Shown here in pieces: positions 16,661-24,623 of a stretch of DNA of 46,633 bases. This DNA comes from Clostridiales bacterium. Its GTDB lineage: Bacteria; Bacillota; Clostridia; Lachnospirales; Lachnospiraceae. A program made the position numbers and the translations under genes. The notes under the pieces were generated by a model. It was not told the DNA's origin and made no database searches. It saw only the letters and a program-made list of their open reading frames with translations. Position 1 is the first letter of the stretch, and the number at the start of each line of letters is the position of its first letter. Location: contig JAATFT010000078.1 of assembly GCA_015655075.1 (NCBI GenBank), positions 1 to 46,633 of the forward strand, written 5' to 3'.

Positions 16661-18289
16661 TTAAATCAGATGGAGCTTTCCCGCTATCCGGGCTAATGTC
16701 CTTCCCAGGGGCATCTCATATAATTCCTCCCCTGTAACCCCTTTAAAGAGTAACAATAAACAGAAATAAGCCCCTACTGCAACTATAACCGCCGCTAAAG
16801 TACTGACGGAATTCATTTTTATTACGCTATAAAGACCGTAATAAGTAAAATAAGCCAGCACTCCCATAATAGCTGCGCATGCCGTGGGAATCAGAAAAGT
16901 CTTTTTTACTTCCTGTTTATAATTTAAAATTTTTCCTACGGATATCCAGTTGAGAATACAAACCACCAGGGAAAAGGTTACATTGCCAATTACCAGCCCA
17001 TAGGCACTTAAGTTAAAAAACTTCAACAATATGTACAAAAGCGCAACATGAATAACAAGGGAGATTGCAGAATGGGTAACCGGAAGACTCATCTTATTAA
17101 TTCCCTGAAGAACTGCATTGGTAATAGTGGAAAGCGCAAACAATACGATAGCTACGGAGCCTAACCGTAACAGATTAGCGGGAAGCTCCCTCGCATCGCC
17201 AAACAGCAGCTTAAGGATTGGAGAAGCCAGTACTCCCATTCCAACCGCCGCCGGAATTGCAATTATCATATTGAACTTAACAGCCATATGTACTTTGTTT
17301 TTAACTTCATAATTGGTTTTGCTGTATTTCGAGGCCACCAGGCTTGGTATAATGGCAACTCCCATGGCAGATGCTATGGAAACCGGCACGTTAATCAATA
17401 AATTATATTTGTTGGAATAAATACCCCATAATGCGTTTCTTGCTTCTTCATCCAGGCCTTTCCCTGCCAGGATATGCCCAAATAAGGCTCCGTCCAAAAC
17501 TCCGCTGATCTGATATACGGTCTGGCTGAGTATAACCGGTATAATTGTAACAAGCAGGGCTTTTAATATGACGGGATTGGATTCCCGTAAACCGCCCGTA
17601 TCCCTTCTTAACTGCCTGTCAATGATTGGTTTATATAATGCAAAGATAAATGCTAAAAAGATAAGGGCCGTACACGCGCCCACAAAAGTTCCGAGGGTAC
17701 CGCCTGCCGCGCCAAACGCGGCAATGTCCGGGGATGCGCTGTGGTAATTCATAAGAAAATACGCGGCAATTATGCTGACAACCGCATTTACAATCTGCTC
17801 CAGTATCTGTGATACGGAAGTGGGCAGCATTGTATTTTTACCTTGAAAATATCCTCTTAATACACCCATTACTGCAAAAACAAATATGGTAGGGGCCAAT
17901 ATTCTTAAAGGTATGGCGCTTCTGGGCGACTTATAAACTGCGGCTGCCAGAAAATCTGCGCCGAAATAGATAAATAAAGATGCGGCGGTTCCTACAATAA
18001 TGGCAAAACACAAAGCACACAAAAAGATGCGGTAGGAATTGCGGTATTGTTTCTTAACAGCCCTGGCCGCCACCAGCTTTGACACGGCAAGTGGTAAACT
18101 GTAGGAGGATAAAATTAAAGCGATATTATATATTGCAAATGCATTGGAATAATAACCGATTCCTTCATCTCCAATAATATTAGTTAAGGGAATACGATAC
18201 AGCAGCCCGATTAACCGGACGATAATGGAAGCGGCCGCCAATATGCTTCCCTGCACTAAAAAACTGTTACTTTTTTTACCTGTTCCCAT
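16661..18289 (-). CDS. MurJ/SpoVB-type lipid-linked oligosaccharide flippase
   Basis: A 542-residue polytopic membrane protein of the MVF superfamily with around 14 predicted helices. The N-terminus FLVQGSILAAASIIVRLIGL and the segments VLRGYFQGKNTMLPTSVSQI and NAVLQGINKMSLPVTHS are typical of the YtgP (MurJ) and SpoVB group. These proteins move lipid II or related precursors across the membrane for peptidoglycan or spore cortex synthesis. AGGAGG lies 5 bases before the ATG. Which of the two roles it plays cannot be decided from sequence alone. A small hairpin (AAGCC/GGCTT) lies 30-40 bases after its stop. Confidence 0.85.
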   Translation of the reverse strand: MGTGKKSNSFLVQGSILAAASIIVRLIGLLYRIPLTNIIGDEGIGYYSNAFAIYNIALILSSYSLPLAVSKLVAARAVKKQYRNSYRIFLCALCFAIIVGTAASLFIYFGADFLAAAVYKSPRSAIPLRILAPTIFVFAVMGVLRGYFQGKNTMLPTSVSQILEQIVNAVVSIIAAYFLMNYHSASPDIAAFGAAGGTLGTFVGACTALIFLAFIFALYKPIIDRQLRRDTGGLRESNPVILKALLVTIIPVILSQTVYQISGVLDGALFGHILAGKGLDEEARNALWGIYSNKYNLLINVPVSIASAMGVAIIPSLVASKYSKTNYEVKNKVHMAVKFNMIIAIPAAVGMGVLASPILKLLFGDARELPANLLRLGSVAIVLFALSTITNAVLQGINKMSLPVTHSAISLVIHVALLYILLKFFNLSAYGLVIGNVTFSLVVCILNWISVGKILNYKQEVKKTFLIPTACAAIMGVLAYFTYYGLYSVIKMNSVSTLAAVIVAVGAYFCLLLLFKGVTGEELYEMPLGRTLARIAGKLHLI

Positions 18290-18367
18290 AAAATCCTCCT
18301 AACGTATAAACACAACCCGCCTGCCAGGATATGCAAACGTTTTATGCTAATAAATCTTTTGTACGGT

Positions 18368-19450
18368 TTACTTTTCCGAAAGAACCACATCTTTAGTACG
18401 GTTATCCGGAAATACTGCTATATAGGTTTTACCGGGATTGATGGTCAGTTCCCTGCCCTGTGCGTCATAATAACGCATCTTCCTGTTGCTTTCATTTTTG
18501 CTCCATGTAATATCCGTCTTTTTGCCGTTTGTTATATAGTACCCGCTGCCTTCTGTATTTTCAATATCCATGGTCTGATAATCATTTATGTCTATATCCC
18601 ATTCCCTTACAAATTGAACGATAATGTTTTTAAAGGTCAGCTGCTCTCCCGTATTGTAATCGATATGTTTTGTATCAAACTGAAACCGGCCGTATACTTT
18701 ATCCTTACTGTCATAAATAAAATACGGGCTGGCATAGCCGGAGAATTTCAGAGTCACCCTTTCCGCCTTCTGATCCGAGTTTATATCCGTATCCTCTTCA
18801 TAAAAGGTAAAATGCCCTTCATAATCCTTGGGATATTCCGTTTCATACCCTTTAATTTCCGTTCCCTTTAATATTCCTTCCTTCGTTGCAAAGGCATTAT
18901 GAGGGGCATTTATGGATTTATCACGGTAAAATACCGTTTCGGAAATACCGGTTAAGCCGCTTAAATTATCAATACCTAAAGCACTTATTTTCTTCGTCGC
19001 ATAGGTTGTCTCACCGTAATGAACATAAATCGCGTCATACTCGTCGGCAAAGCTGACAAAATAATGTCTTGCACTGCGGACCGATCCGATTCTGGTCTCA
19101 TTGAGCTCTTCAAAAATACCCATCAGCCTGGTAATGCCCCCTTCCACCAAAGCTTCATATAAAATAGCCGCTTCCGAAGTTCCGCTTTGGGGAGAGGCCA
19201 GCTTAATATTATTAAACATAATTGCATAAGGTCTTTTATTGCTTATTTCTTTCGATACCCAAAGGCCGGTTAATTTGCTCTTCGCTTCTTTATTATGATT
19301 TACAGGCTCTACAGTGGGTACGGCTGTAGGAGTCGCGGCAGGGGTTGTCGGCGTCACACTGGGGGTAATCTCCGCCCCTTCTTTTTTCTTACATCCGTAA
19401 AGCGAAATCAGTATTAATAAAATAATTAATATAATAGCATGTCTTTTCAT
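18368..19450 (-). CDS. DUF3048 (YerB-type) lipoprotein
   Basis: Exported lipoprotein of 360 residues: hydrophobic signal ending LYGC (Cys20), a Pro/Thr linker (about 25-50), then the two-part DUF3048 domain. Visible family features are RPYAIMFNN, ASPQSGTSEAAILYEALVEGGITRLM, RIGSVRSARHYFVSFADEYDAIYVHYG and the C-terminal part with GKTYIAVF. The biochemical function of the family is unknown. AAAGGAG precedes the ATG. It is the last gene of the ybeY cluster before the flippase and is separated from ybeY by two tandem hairpins. Confidence 0.85.
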   Translation of the reverse strand: MKRHAIILIILLILISLYGCKKKEGAEITPSVTPTTPAATPTAVPTVEPVNHNKEAKSKLTGLWVSKEISNKRPYAIMFNNIKLASPQSGTSEAAILYEALVEGGITRLMGIFEELNETRIGSVRSARHYFVSFADEYDAIYVHYGETTYATKKISALGIDNLSGLTGISETVFYRDKSINAPHNAFATKEGILKGTEIKGYETEYPKDYEGHFTFYEEDTDINSDQKAERVTLKFSGYASPYFIYDSKDKVYGRFQFDTKHIDYNTGEQLTFKNIIVQFVREWDIDINDYQTMDIENTEGSGYYITNGKKTDITWSKNESNRKMRYYDAQGRELTINPGKTYIAVFPDNRTKDVVLSEK

Positions 19451-19514
19451 CCAAGTAATCTCCTTTAAGTCAAAGCGGATATTCCGTGTCCGCCGTGCTA
19501 CTTGCTCATAACCA

Positions 19515-19549
19515 TACCAGCAAGCTGGTATTTACCTGCTACGCAGGTA
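19515..19549. other. Two tandem perfect hairpins after ybeY
   Basis: TACCAG-CAAG-CTGGTA (19515-19530) and TACCTGC-TAC-GCAGGTA (19533-19549) lie side by side, the second touching the ybeY stop codon. Neither has a T run, so they are not classical terminators; they could stabilise the 3' end or mark an mRNA processing site. Confidence 0.55.
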
Positions 19550-20047
19550 TTATCTAAAAATATGCAGCTCATCCAAAACATCCCTTTGTTTATCCTCCAT
19601 AATGCTTCCTTCTTCCTCTTGCCTATGATCATAACCGAATAAATGCATCATACTGTGAGCCGTTAAAAACGCAAGCTCCCGTTCCTTCGAATGACCGTAT
19701 TCGTCCGCCTGTTCCATTACTTTTTCAACGGATATCATAATGTCACCCAATAAAAGCTCACCGGTTTCAGGATTAAAATAATCCTCTTTCTCTTCTATAA
19801 GCCCTGAAAAATCTCCGGGGACTTCATAGTCGACCATAGGAAAAGACAATACATCGGTAGTTGTGTCAATATTCCTGTACTTCCTGTTAGTCTCCTGCAT
19901 TTCCCTGTTGTCGGTCAATATAACATTTAATTCCACTTCATACGGACACTGTTCCAGTTCCAGGGACTTTTCAACTACTTTTGTAATAATACCCCGATAG
20001 TCAAGTTCCAGATTTGTTTCCGTGTCATATTCCAGATTTAACGTCAT
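19550..20047 (-). CDS. ybeY: rRNA maturation endonuclease YbeY
   Basis: A 165-residue zinc-dependent RNase that matures the 16S rRNA 3' end and takes part in ribosome quality control. The metal-binding motif is HSMMHLFGYDH, and the upstream strand TTDVLSFPM with LLGDIMISVE is conserved. The start has AAAGGAAATAGG right upstream. It follows the 7TM-HD gene by 44 bases, as in many Firmicutes. Confidence 0.95.
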   Translation of the reverse strand: MTLNLEYDTETNLELDYRGIITKVVEKSLELEQCPYEVELNVILTDNREMQETNRKYRNIDTTTDVLSFPMVDYEVPGDFSGLIEEKEDYFNPETGELLLGDIMISVEKVMEQADEYGHSKERELAFLTAHSMMHLFGYDHRQEEEGSIMEDKQRDVLDELHIFR

Positions 20048-20091
20048 CCTATTTCCTTTCTATGCACGGCGGTAAAAAGCACCGCCTTTCA

Positions 20092-21350
20092 TCAGAAGAT
20101 AAAAGTATCTTCTGATAATATATGTAAAAAAAATCCCTTCAGCTGATTATATTGTTTTAAAGTCAAACCGGACTCATCCAGGCTTCCCTTGGTTAAACGC
20201 ATCTGAAACACATTATCCACTATTTTTTCTATGGAAACAGGCTCATGGGGAGCAGCGCCGGATTTTTTGTCCGTCTTTTCCAAATATTCTCTGGCTGCTA
20301 TGACGCTGATGGCAATCATTACGATAGCCGCTTCGGGAGACTTTGGCTTCTCATATTTAATATTGTGCTGACGGATAATATCGATTACGCTTCCGGGAAG
20401 GTGATAAACTTTTGCTAATTTAACCCCCTCACCACATATTCCTTATTTTCCATTCTTCCTATTTCGTGATAGAGCCCGCCGGCTTTTGCCTTATTTTCAT
20501 CCGCACCCACTGCTTTTGCGGCTTTCTGGGATAATTCGCCGATTAAAAGGGAGTGCTTGTACACCTTCATGGAATATTGTTTTAATCTTTGAAGCAAAGG
20601 AAATTCCAAATCGAGAATTTCCTCCATATCATATGTTTCATTTAAATTATCATACATAGCCGCTGCACCGTCTGGAACAGGATTTTTCAAAGTACTGCCC
20701 GTTCTGTTTCCGTAATACGAATATCCCCCATAGGAAAATCCAATTGACAAAAGGCTTGAAATCAAAGAATAAAAAGCGGCTATGGTAAGAGTATTTTTTA
20801 ATATGAAATTATTGACTATAAAAATCAATATAAGCTGCATGGATAATACAACAACTGCCGCGTAGCCCAAAGTTGAGATTTTCTTCATATAGTTGGATAA
20901 AAGACACATAAACGTACCAAGAATAAGAAGATATATAATAAACTCCGGTTCAAGCCCGCTGTAAAAGCTGGCAAAAATAATAAAATTAAGGGTAAGGATA
21001 TACCCCAGGTACATATGAAACAGCATAGCTGTCAACAGGCCGCCCGATATCCACAGAGTTATTTCCGGTCTTTCTTTGGTAATCATGATCAGAAAGAAAG
21101 ACCCAATGTATATTAACATAAAAATAGGATAAAAATATGGCAGTTTCTTTACTTTTTCCTGCTGGGACGATATATAAAAAATAATTAATAATAACAGAAC
21201 TATGGAAAGTACACATAATTTTAAAATATCGGATAAAGCAGCCCCATTCTCACAGCCAAAGAATATTATAATCAAAACGGATGCCAATCCTAATATCCCC
21301 CACAGAAATGAAGCCGGCATACCTTTCCTGGCAATACTAAGATGTTTCAC
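20092..21350 (-). pseudogene. 7TM-HD phosphohydrolase (YqfF/PgpH-like), frameshifted
   Basis: Two frames join into one protein. The first, from a GTG at 21350, has seven or so membrane helices and then the start of an HD domain (YSMKVYKHSLLIGEL, GGLYHEIGR); it stops at 20415. The second continues with VKLAKVYHLPGSVIDIIRQHN, then PEAAIVMIAI and the end of the domain at 20092. The switch is at a run of five G on the minus strand (20424-20428); one extra G restores the frame. PgpH enzymes degrade c-di-AMP. This copy lacks the N-terminal extracellular region of YqfF, and its motif reads HE where HD is expected. Could be a sequencing error, slippage or a real pseudogene. Confidence 0.8.
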
Positions 21351-21363
21351 AAAACCCCCATCT

Positions 21364-21380
21364 GTCTGTATAGTACAGAC
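21364..21380. promoter_or_regulatory. Perfect inverted repeat between phoH and the 7TM-HD gene
   Basis: GTCTGTA-TAG-TACAGAC sits in the short gap between the phoH stop and the probable GTG start. It may be a small hairpin in the mRNA or an operator; there is no further evidence. Confidence 0.4.
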
Positions 21381-21396
21381 TTTCCTTTTGCATTTT

Positions 21397-22470
21397 TTAA
21401 GCTTTTTTTCTTTTACCCGCTTTATCCTTATTCCGTTGATCATTACGGACCCTGGCCTCGTTTAAATGTCTTCTCTGGAATTTTGGCCGATTGCTCTTTA
21501 CTTCCGCTTTGCTTAATTTATTTTCATAAGCTTCGTAAGCCATAACAATCTTCTGAACCAACGGATGTCTTACCACATCCTGACCTGTTAAGTAGGAAAA
21601 GCCAATGTCGTCAATTTTACTTAAGACCTTTAATGCGACATCCAGTCCTGACTGTGTACCGGCCGGCAGATCTTTCTGGGATAAGTCTCCTGTAATGATT
21701 ACCTTGGAACCGAATCCAATACGCGTTAAAAACATCTTCATTTGTACAGGTGTGGTATTCTGCGCCTCATCTAGGATAATAAATGCATTCTCAAGGGTTC
21801 TTCCCCTCATATAGGCCAAGGGGGCAACTTCAATTAATCCCTTTTCCGAATTCTTTAAATATCCCTCCGCTCCCATAATCTGATAAAGTGCGTCATATAA
21901 AGGCCTTAAATAAGGGTCTATCTTGCTTTGTAAATCTCCCGGCAAAAAACCTAATTTTTCGCCGGCTTCAATTGCAGGCCTGGTTAAAATAATCTTATTC
22001 ACTTCGTCATTTTTAAATGCGGTCACAGCCATAGCCATGGCTAAATAGGTTTTACCTGTTCCGGCCGGTCCAATACCAAAGGTTATCATCTTTCTGCGTA
22101 TTAAATCCACATAGGACTTCTGCCCCAGGGTTTTCGGCTTTATGGGTTTTCCGGAAATGGTATGACAGATCAGATCCTGATCTATCTCCACCAGGGTAAA
22201 TTCTTTATTGTCAAAACATAAAGATAAAGCATAGCTCACATTTTGTTCGGTTATGTTGTTGCCTCTTTTGGATAACTCAATTAATTGGTCAAATACACTT
22301 TTTGCCTTGTTGACATTATCATTTTCTCCTATCAGCTTAACTTCATCGTTTCTGACTATAACTGTCACATTTAATGTCTTTTCAATCATTTTAACATAAG
22401 CATCAAATTGACCAAATACGTTTTTTTCATGTTCAGCCGGAACATCAATTATCATTTCCATTAGACTCAT
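21397..22470 (-). CDS. phoH: PhoH-like ATPase (YqfB/PhoL type)
   Basis: A cytoplasmic P-loop ATPase of 357 residues, linked in other bacteria to RNA metabolism and stress. An N-terminal KH-like segment (about 1-110) precedes the PhoH domain with Walker A GPAGTGKT, TRPAIEAGEKLGFLPGD, Walker B FIILDEAQN and the sensor TGDLSQ. The C-terminal tail is basic. Start is taken at ATG 22470, which overlaps the yqfD end by 26 bases; ATGs at 22461 and 22455 are alternatives. Gene order yqfC-yqfD-phoH-7TM-HD-ybeY is conserved in spore formers. Confidence 0.93.
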   Translation of the reverse strand: MSLMEMIIDVPAEHEKNVFGQFDAYVKMIEKTLNVTVIVRNDEVKLIGENDNVNKAKSVFDQLIELSKRGNNITEQNVSYALSLCFDNKEFTLVEIDQDLICHTISGKPIKPKTLGQKSYVDLIRRKMITFGIGPAGTGKTYLAMAMAVTAFKNDEVNKIILTRPAIEAGEKLGFLPGDLQSKIDPYLRPLYDALYQIMGAEGYLKNSEKGLIEVAPLAYMRGRTLENAFIILDEAQNTTPVQMKMFLTRIGFGSKVIITGDLSQKDLPAGTQSGLDVALKVLSKIDDIGFSYLTGQDVVRHPLVQKIVMAYEAYENKLSKAEVKSNRPKFQRRHLNEARVRNDQRNKDKAGKRKKA

Positions 22471-23683
22471 CTGTATCTGTAATCCTCCACTCGCTGTCGT
22501 CAATAGATTTATAATCCTTGACCGATTCCTGTACCACAATTTTTCCCTCTGCGGTGCAGGTATTATTCTTTATTGCTATTTTAACATTATTTTCAACAAT
22601 TAAAACATCTTTTTTAATTAAATCCTCCAAAAAACGTTTTAACTTTTCTTTGGCTAAAGCCGTAACTTCCTCCTTGGTATATTTCTTCTTTATTTCTTCA
22701 TATTCCGGATAGTTTGTCACCGAATAACTAATAGGAAGATAAAAATCATCAAAGTGAAGCATAAATTCATCCACAATTATATCATACTTTGTATAGGGAA
22801 TTCTAGGCTTATATAAATTTATTTTTTTTAACAGAAAGGAAATATTATATCCTGTTTTGCTTTTACTTGTATATTGCTTTTGGATATAATTTAAAGAGAT
22901 TTTATCCATATAATTGTAATAGGTTTTTCCAATGATATCCGCATCGGCAATTACAGGTTTCCGTTCCACCAAGGTATCATTATCCCCTATTATATCTACT
23001 ATTCCGGAAACCAGGATATCTCCTTTTTTAACTACGGAGCCGACTTCCGCTTTAGGTGTCCCGATTCTGGTGACCATATATGTAATGATACAGTCCTTAG
23101 ACGCAATAATGTGACAATTCTTAGTTGCTGTTACCGCCGGAGCCGGCATGTTGGTTTCTGTGATTTTGATAATTAATCTTGTACCTTTTATCTCGGCCGA
23201 TACCCATCCGATATCATTATAAGTAGCGCGTATCAGTTCTTCAATCTCCTGGCAGTCAATATCTTTCTTCTGCAGGCCGATATATATCCCATTGGATTTT
23301 ATGAATTTTAACATAGCCTCCGGAGTATAGGAATGTCCCCCTAATACATTAATATCCCATATATAAAGGGAAAGTATGTATAGAATGGTACAAAAAAGAA
23401 AAATTCCCGCCAGATAACCTTTGCGATTTTTATATTTATGAATAAAAAACGGCATTCCGTACCTTCTCTTAATGTAGGGTATGGTTCCTGTCTTTCTGGC
23501 GACCGGTTTCAGTTTCCGATAATCTTTAAGCATAATCCGAAATTCATACTCTCCTTCAACATGCTTTAAATCCCAAAGATATATATATCGATTGCTGCAT
23601 AGATTAATAAAACGCTCCGGAGACTGCCCCTTCATTCTGATCAATAAGTACCCCCGTAGCCATCGAAATAGCTTTATCAGCAT
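22445..23683 (-). CDS. yqfD: Sporulation protein YqfD
   Basis: A 412-residue membrane protein of the YqfD family, needed with YqfC in the mother cell during sporulation. It has an N-terminal cytoplasmic part, one membrane segment (about 90-110, GYLAGIFLFCTILYILSLY) and a large outer domain with the VGSVVKKGDILVSGIV stretch typical of the family. GGAGG is 7 bases before the ATG. Placed 57 bases after yqfC and overlapping phoH. Confidence 0.92.
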   Translation of the reverse strand: MLIKLFRWLRGYLLIRMKGQSPERFINLCSNRYIYLWDLKHVEGEYEFRIMLKDYRKLKPVARKTGTIPYIKRRYGMPFFIHKYKNRKGYLAGIFLFCTILYILSLYIWDINVLGGHSYTPEAMLKFIKSNGIYIGLQKKDIDCQEIEELIRATYNDIGWVSAEIKGTRLIIKITETNMPAPAVTATKNCHIIASKDCIITYMVTRIGTPKAEVGSVVKKGDILVSGIVDIIGDNDTLVERKPVIADADIIGKTYYNYMDKISLNYIQKQYTSKSKTGYNISFLLKKINLYKPRIPYTKYDIIVDEFMLHFDDFYLPISYSVTNYPEYEEIKKKYTKEEVTALAKEKLKRFLEDLIKKDVLIVENNVKIAIKNNTCTAEGKIVVQESVKDYKSIDDSEWRITDTDESNGNDN

Positions 23684-23740
23684 GCTAAAACCTCCAGTTC
23701 TAAAAAATTTTCCTTCTATCCTGATTTTATTTTGCAGGCT

Positions 23741-24115
23741 TTATTTATTACTCACATAATGAATGTTATGTATCATGCCGGTTATTTTCATTTCTTCGTT
23801 GGTGAAATAGGAAATATTAAGATTCTTCCCTTCAATATGGATTCTGCCGATTTTGGTGAGTATTTTTATTAAAGAGTTGTTATATTCCAAAATTCCCTTA
23901 TAATTTTCAACACATACCTCACTCCTGCCTAATACAGAAACGATGGGAGCACCGGCCAGCATATCGGACGGAAGCTTTAACTGGCTGGAAAGTATTTCAA
24001 GATAAGTTGCCCGTTCCGTCTCTTCTTTTTTTTTCGTTTTATTAATATGATTATATAATTCTTTATTGGATTTTTCCTTGAATTTCTTATGATTGGACTT
24101 TATTTTCTTATTCAT
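23741..24115 (-). CDS. yqfC: YqfC/YabP-family sporulation protein
   Basis: A 124-residue protein with a basic N-terminal part and the YabP/YqfC beta-rich domain. Recognisable parts are LPSDMLAGAPIVSVLGRSEV, YKGILEYNNSLIKI and the closing GRIHIEGKNLNISYFTNEEM. It works with YqfD in sporulation. Start is placed at ATG 24115, with GGAG 8 bases upstream; a GTG three codons earlier lacks a spaced ribosome-binding site. A possible sigma-E promoter lies upstream. Confidence 0.88.
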   Translation of the reverse strand: MNKKIKSNHKKFKEKSNKELYNHINKTKKKEETERATYLEILSSQLKLPSDMLAGAPIVSVLGRSEVCVENYKGILEYNNSLIKILTKIGRIHIEGKNLNISYFTNEEMKITGMIHNIHYVSNK

Positions 24116-24150
24116 CCGTACCACTCCATACTATTTACGTACTATTATAG

Positions 24151-24180
24151 AATATATGGGAATAAATCATGTCCTATGCA
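24151..24180 (-). promoter_or_regulatory. Possible sigma-E promoter of yqfC-yqfD
   Basis: On the minus strand GCATA (24175-24179) and CATATATT (24151-24158) are 16 bases apart. This resembles the sporulation sigma-E pattern and fits the known sigma-E dependence of yqfCD in B. subtilis. The match is imperfect, and an overlapping TATAAT just downstream (24144-24149) could serve sigma-A. Confidence 0.4.
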
Positions 24181-24230
24181 CAAACTGGTGTAGTTGCATG
24201 GTAAAGGTCGTTTTCTTTGCCTTTGCGAAA

Positions 24231-24263
24231 ATAAAAACCCCTGAACCATACGGGCTCAAGGGC
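24231..24263 (-). terminator. Terminator after rpsU
   Basis: On the minus strand CCCTTGA and TCAGGG pair (one bulged T) around an 11-base loop, followed by GTTTTTATTTT. It is about 25 bases downstream of the rpsU stop. Confidence 0.7.
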
Positions 24264-24285
24264 TTACCTTTGTAGATATTATCCA

Positions 24286-24462
24286 CTATTTGAACTTACG
24301 CTTACGAGCTGCTTCAGACTTTTTCTTACGTCTTACACTCGGCTTTTCATAATGCTCTCTCTTACGGATTTCCTGCTGAATACCTGCCTTGGCACAGTTT
24401 CTCTTGAATCGACGTAGAGCACTATCTAAAGTCTCATTATCTTTTACAATAACATTTGACAT
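24286..24462 (-). CDS. rpsU: 30S ribosomal protein S21
   Basis: A 58-residue basic protein of the small ribosomal subunit: [19 protein letters not shown] at the N-terminus, then KRNCAKAG and an Arg/Lys-rich end, the usual length for Firmicutes. The ATG at 24462 is chosen by homology; a strong GGAGGGAGG lies 14 bases upstream and a nearer AGGTG is 7 bases away. It has its own promoter (24542-24569) and leader hairpin, and a terminator after it, so it is a separate unit between alaS and yqfC. Confidence 0.97.
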   Translation of the reverse strand: MSNVIVKDNETLDSALRRFKRNCAKAGIQQEIRKREHYEKPSVRRKKKSEAARKRKFK

Positions 24463-24484
24463 AGACTCACACCTAACCTCCCTC

Positions 24485-24511
24485 CAGTTGTGTATTGTGC
24501 CTATACAACTG
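24485..24511 (-). promoter_or_regulatory. Leader hairpin of rpsU abutting the ribosome-binding site
   Basis: On the minus strand CAGTTGTATA and ATACACAACTG form a stem with one mismatch and a short loop, and the 3' arm runs directly into GGAGGGAGG. It lies between the promoter and the start codon, so it could control access of ribosomes, as ribosomal protein leaders do. No known leader class was recognised. Confidence 0.5.
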
Positions 24512-24541
24512 TTTGGGTATTTTTTGAATAGCACTATTATG

Positions 24542-24569
24542 ATTATAGCATAAATTTCTGTTTCGTCAA
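24542..24569 (-). promoter_or_regulatory. Sigma-A promoter of rpsU
   Basis: TTGACG (24564-24569), a 16-base spacer and TATAAT (24542-24547) on the minus strand, about 80 bases upstream of the start codon. Confidence 0.75.
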
Positions 24570-24623
24570 CCCATTTTTATTCATACTTTTTATGATTATT
24601 AAATATTTATAATACCGGACAAC

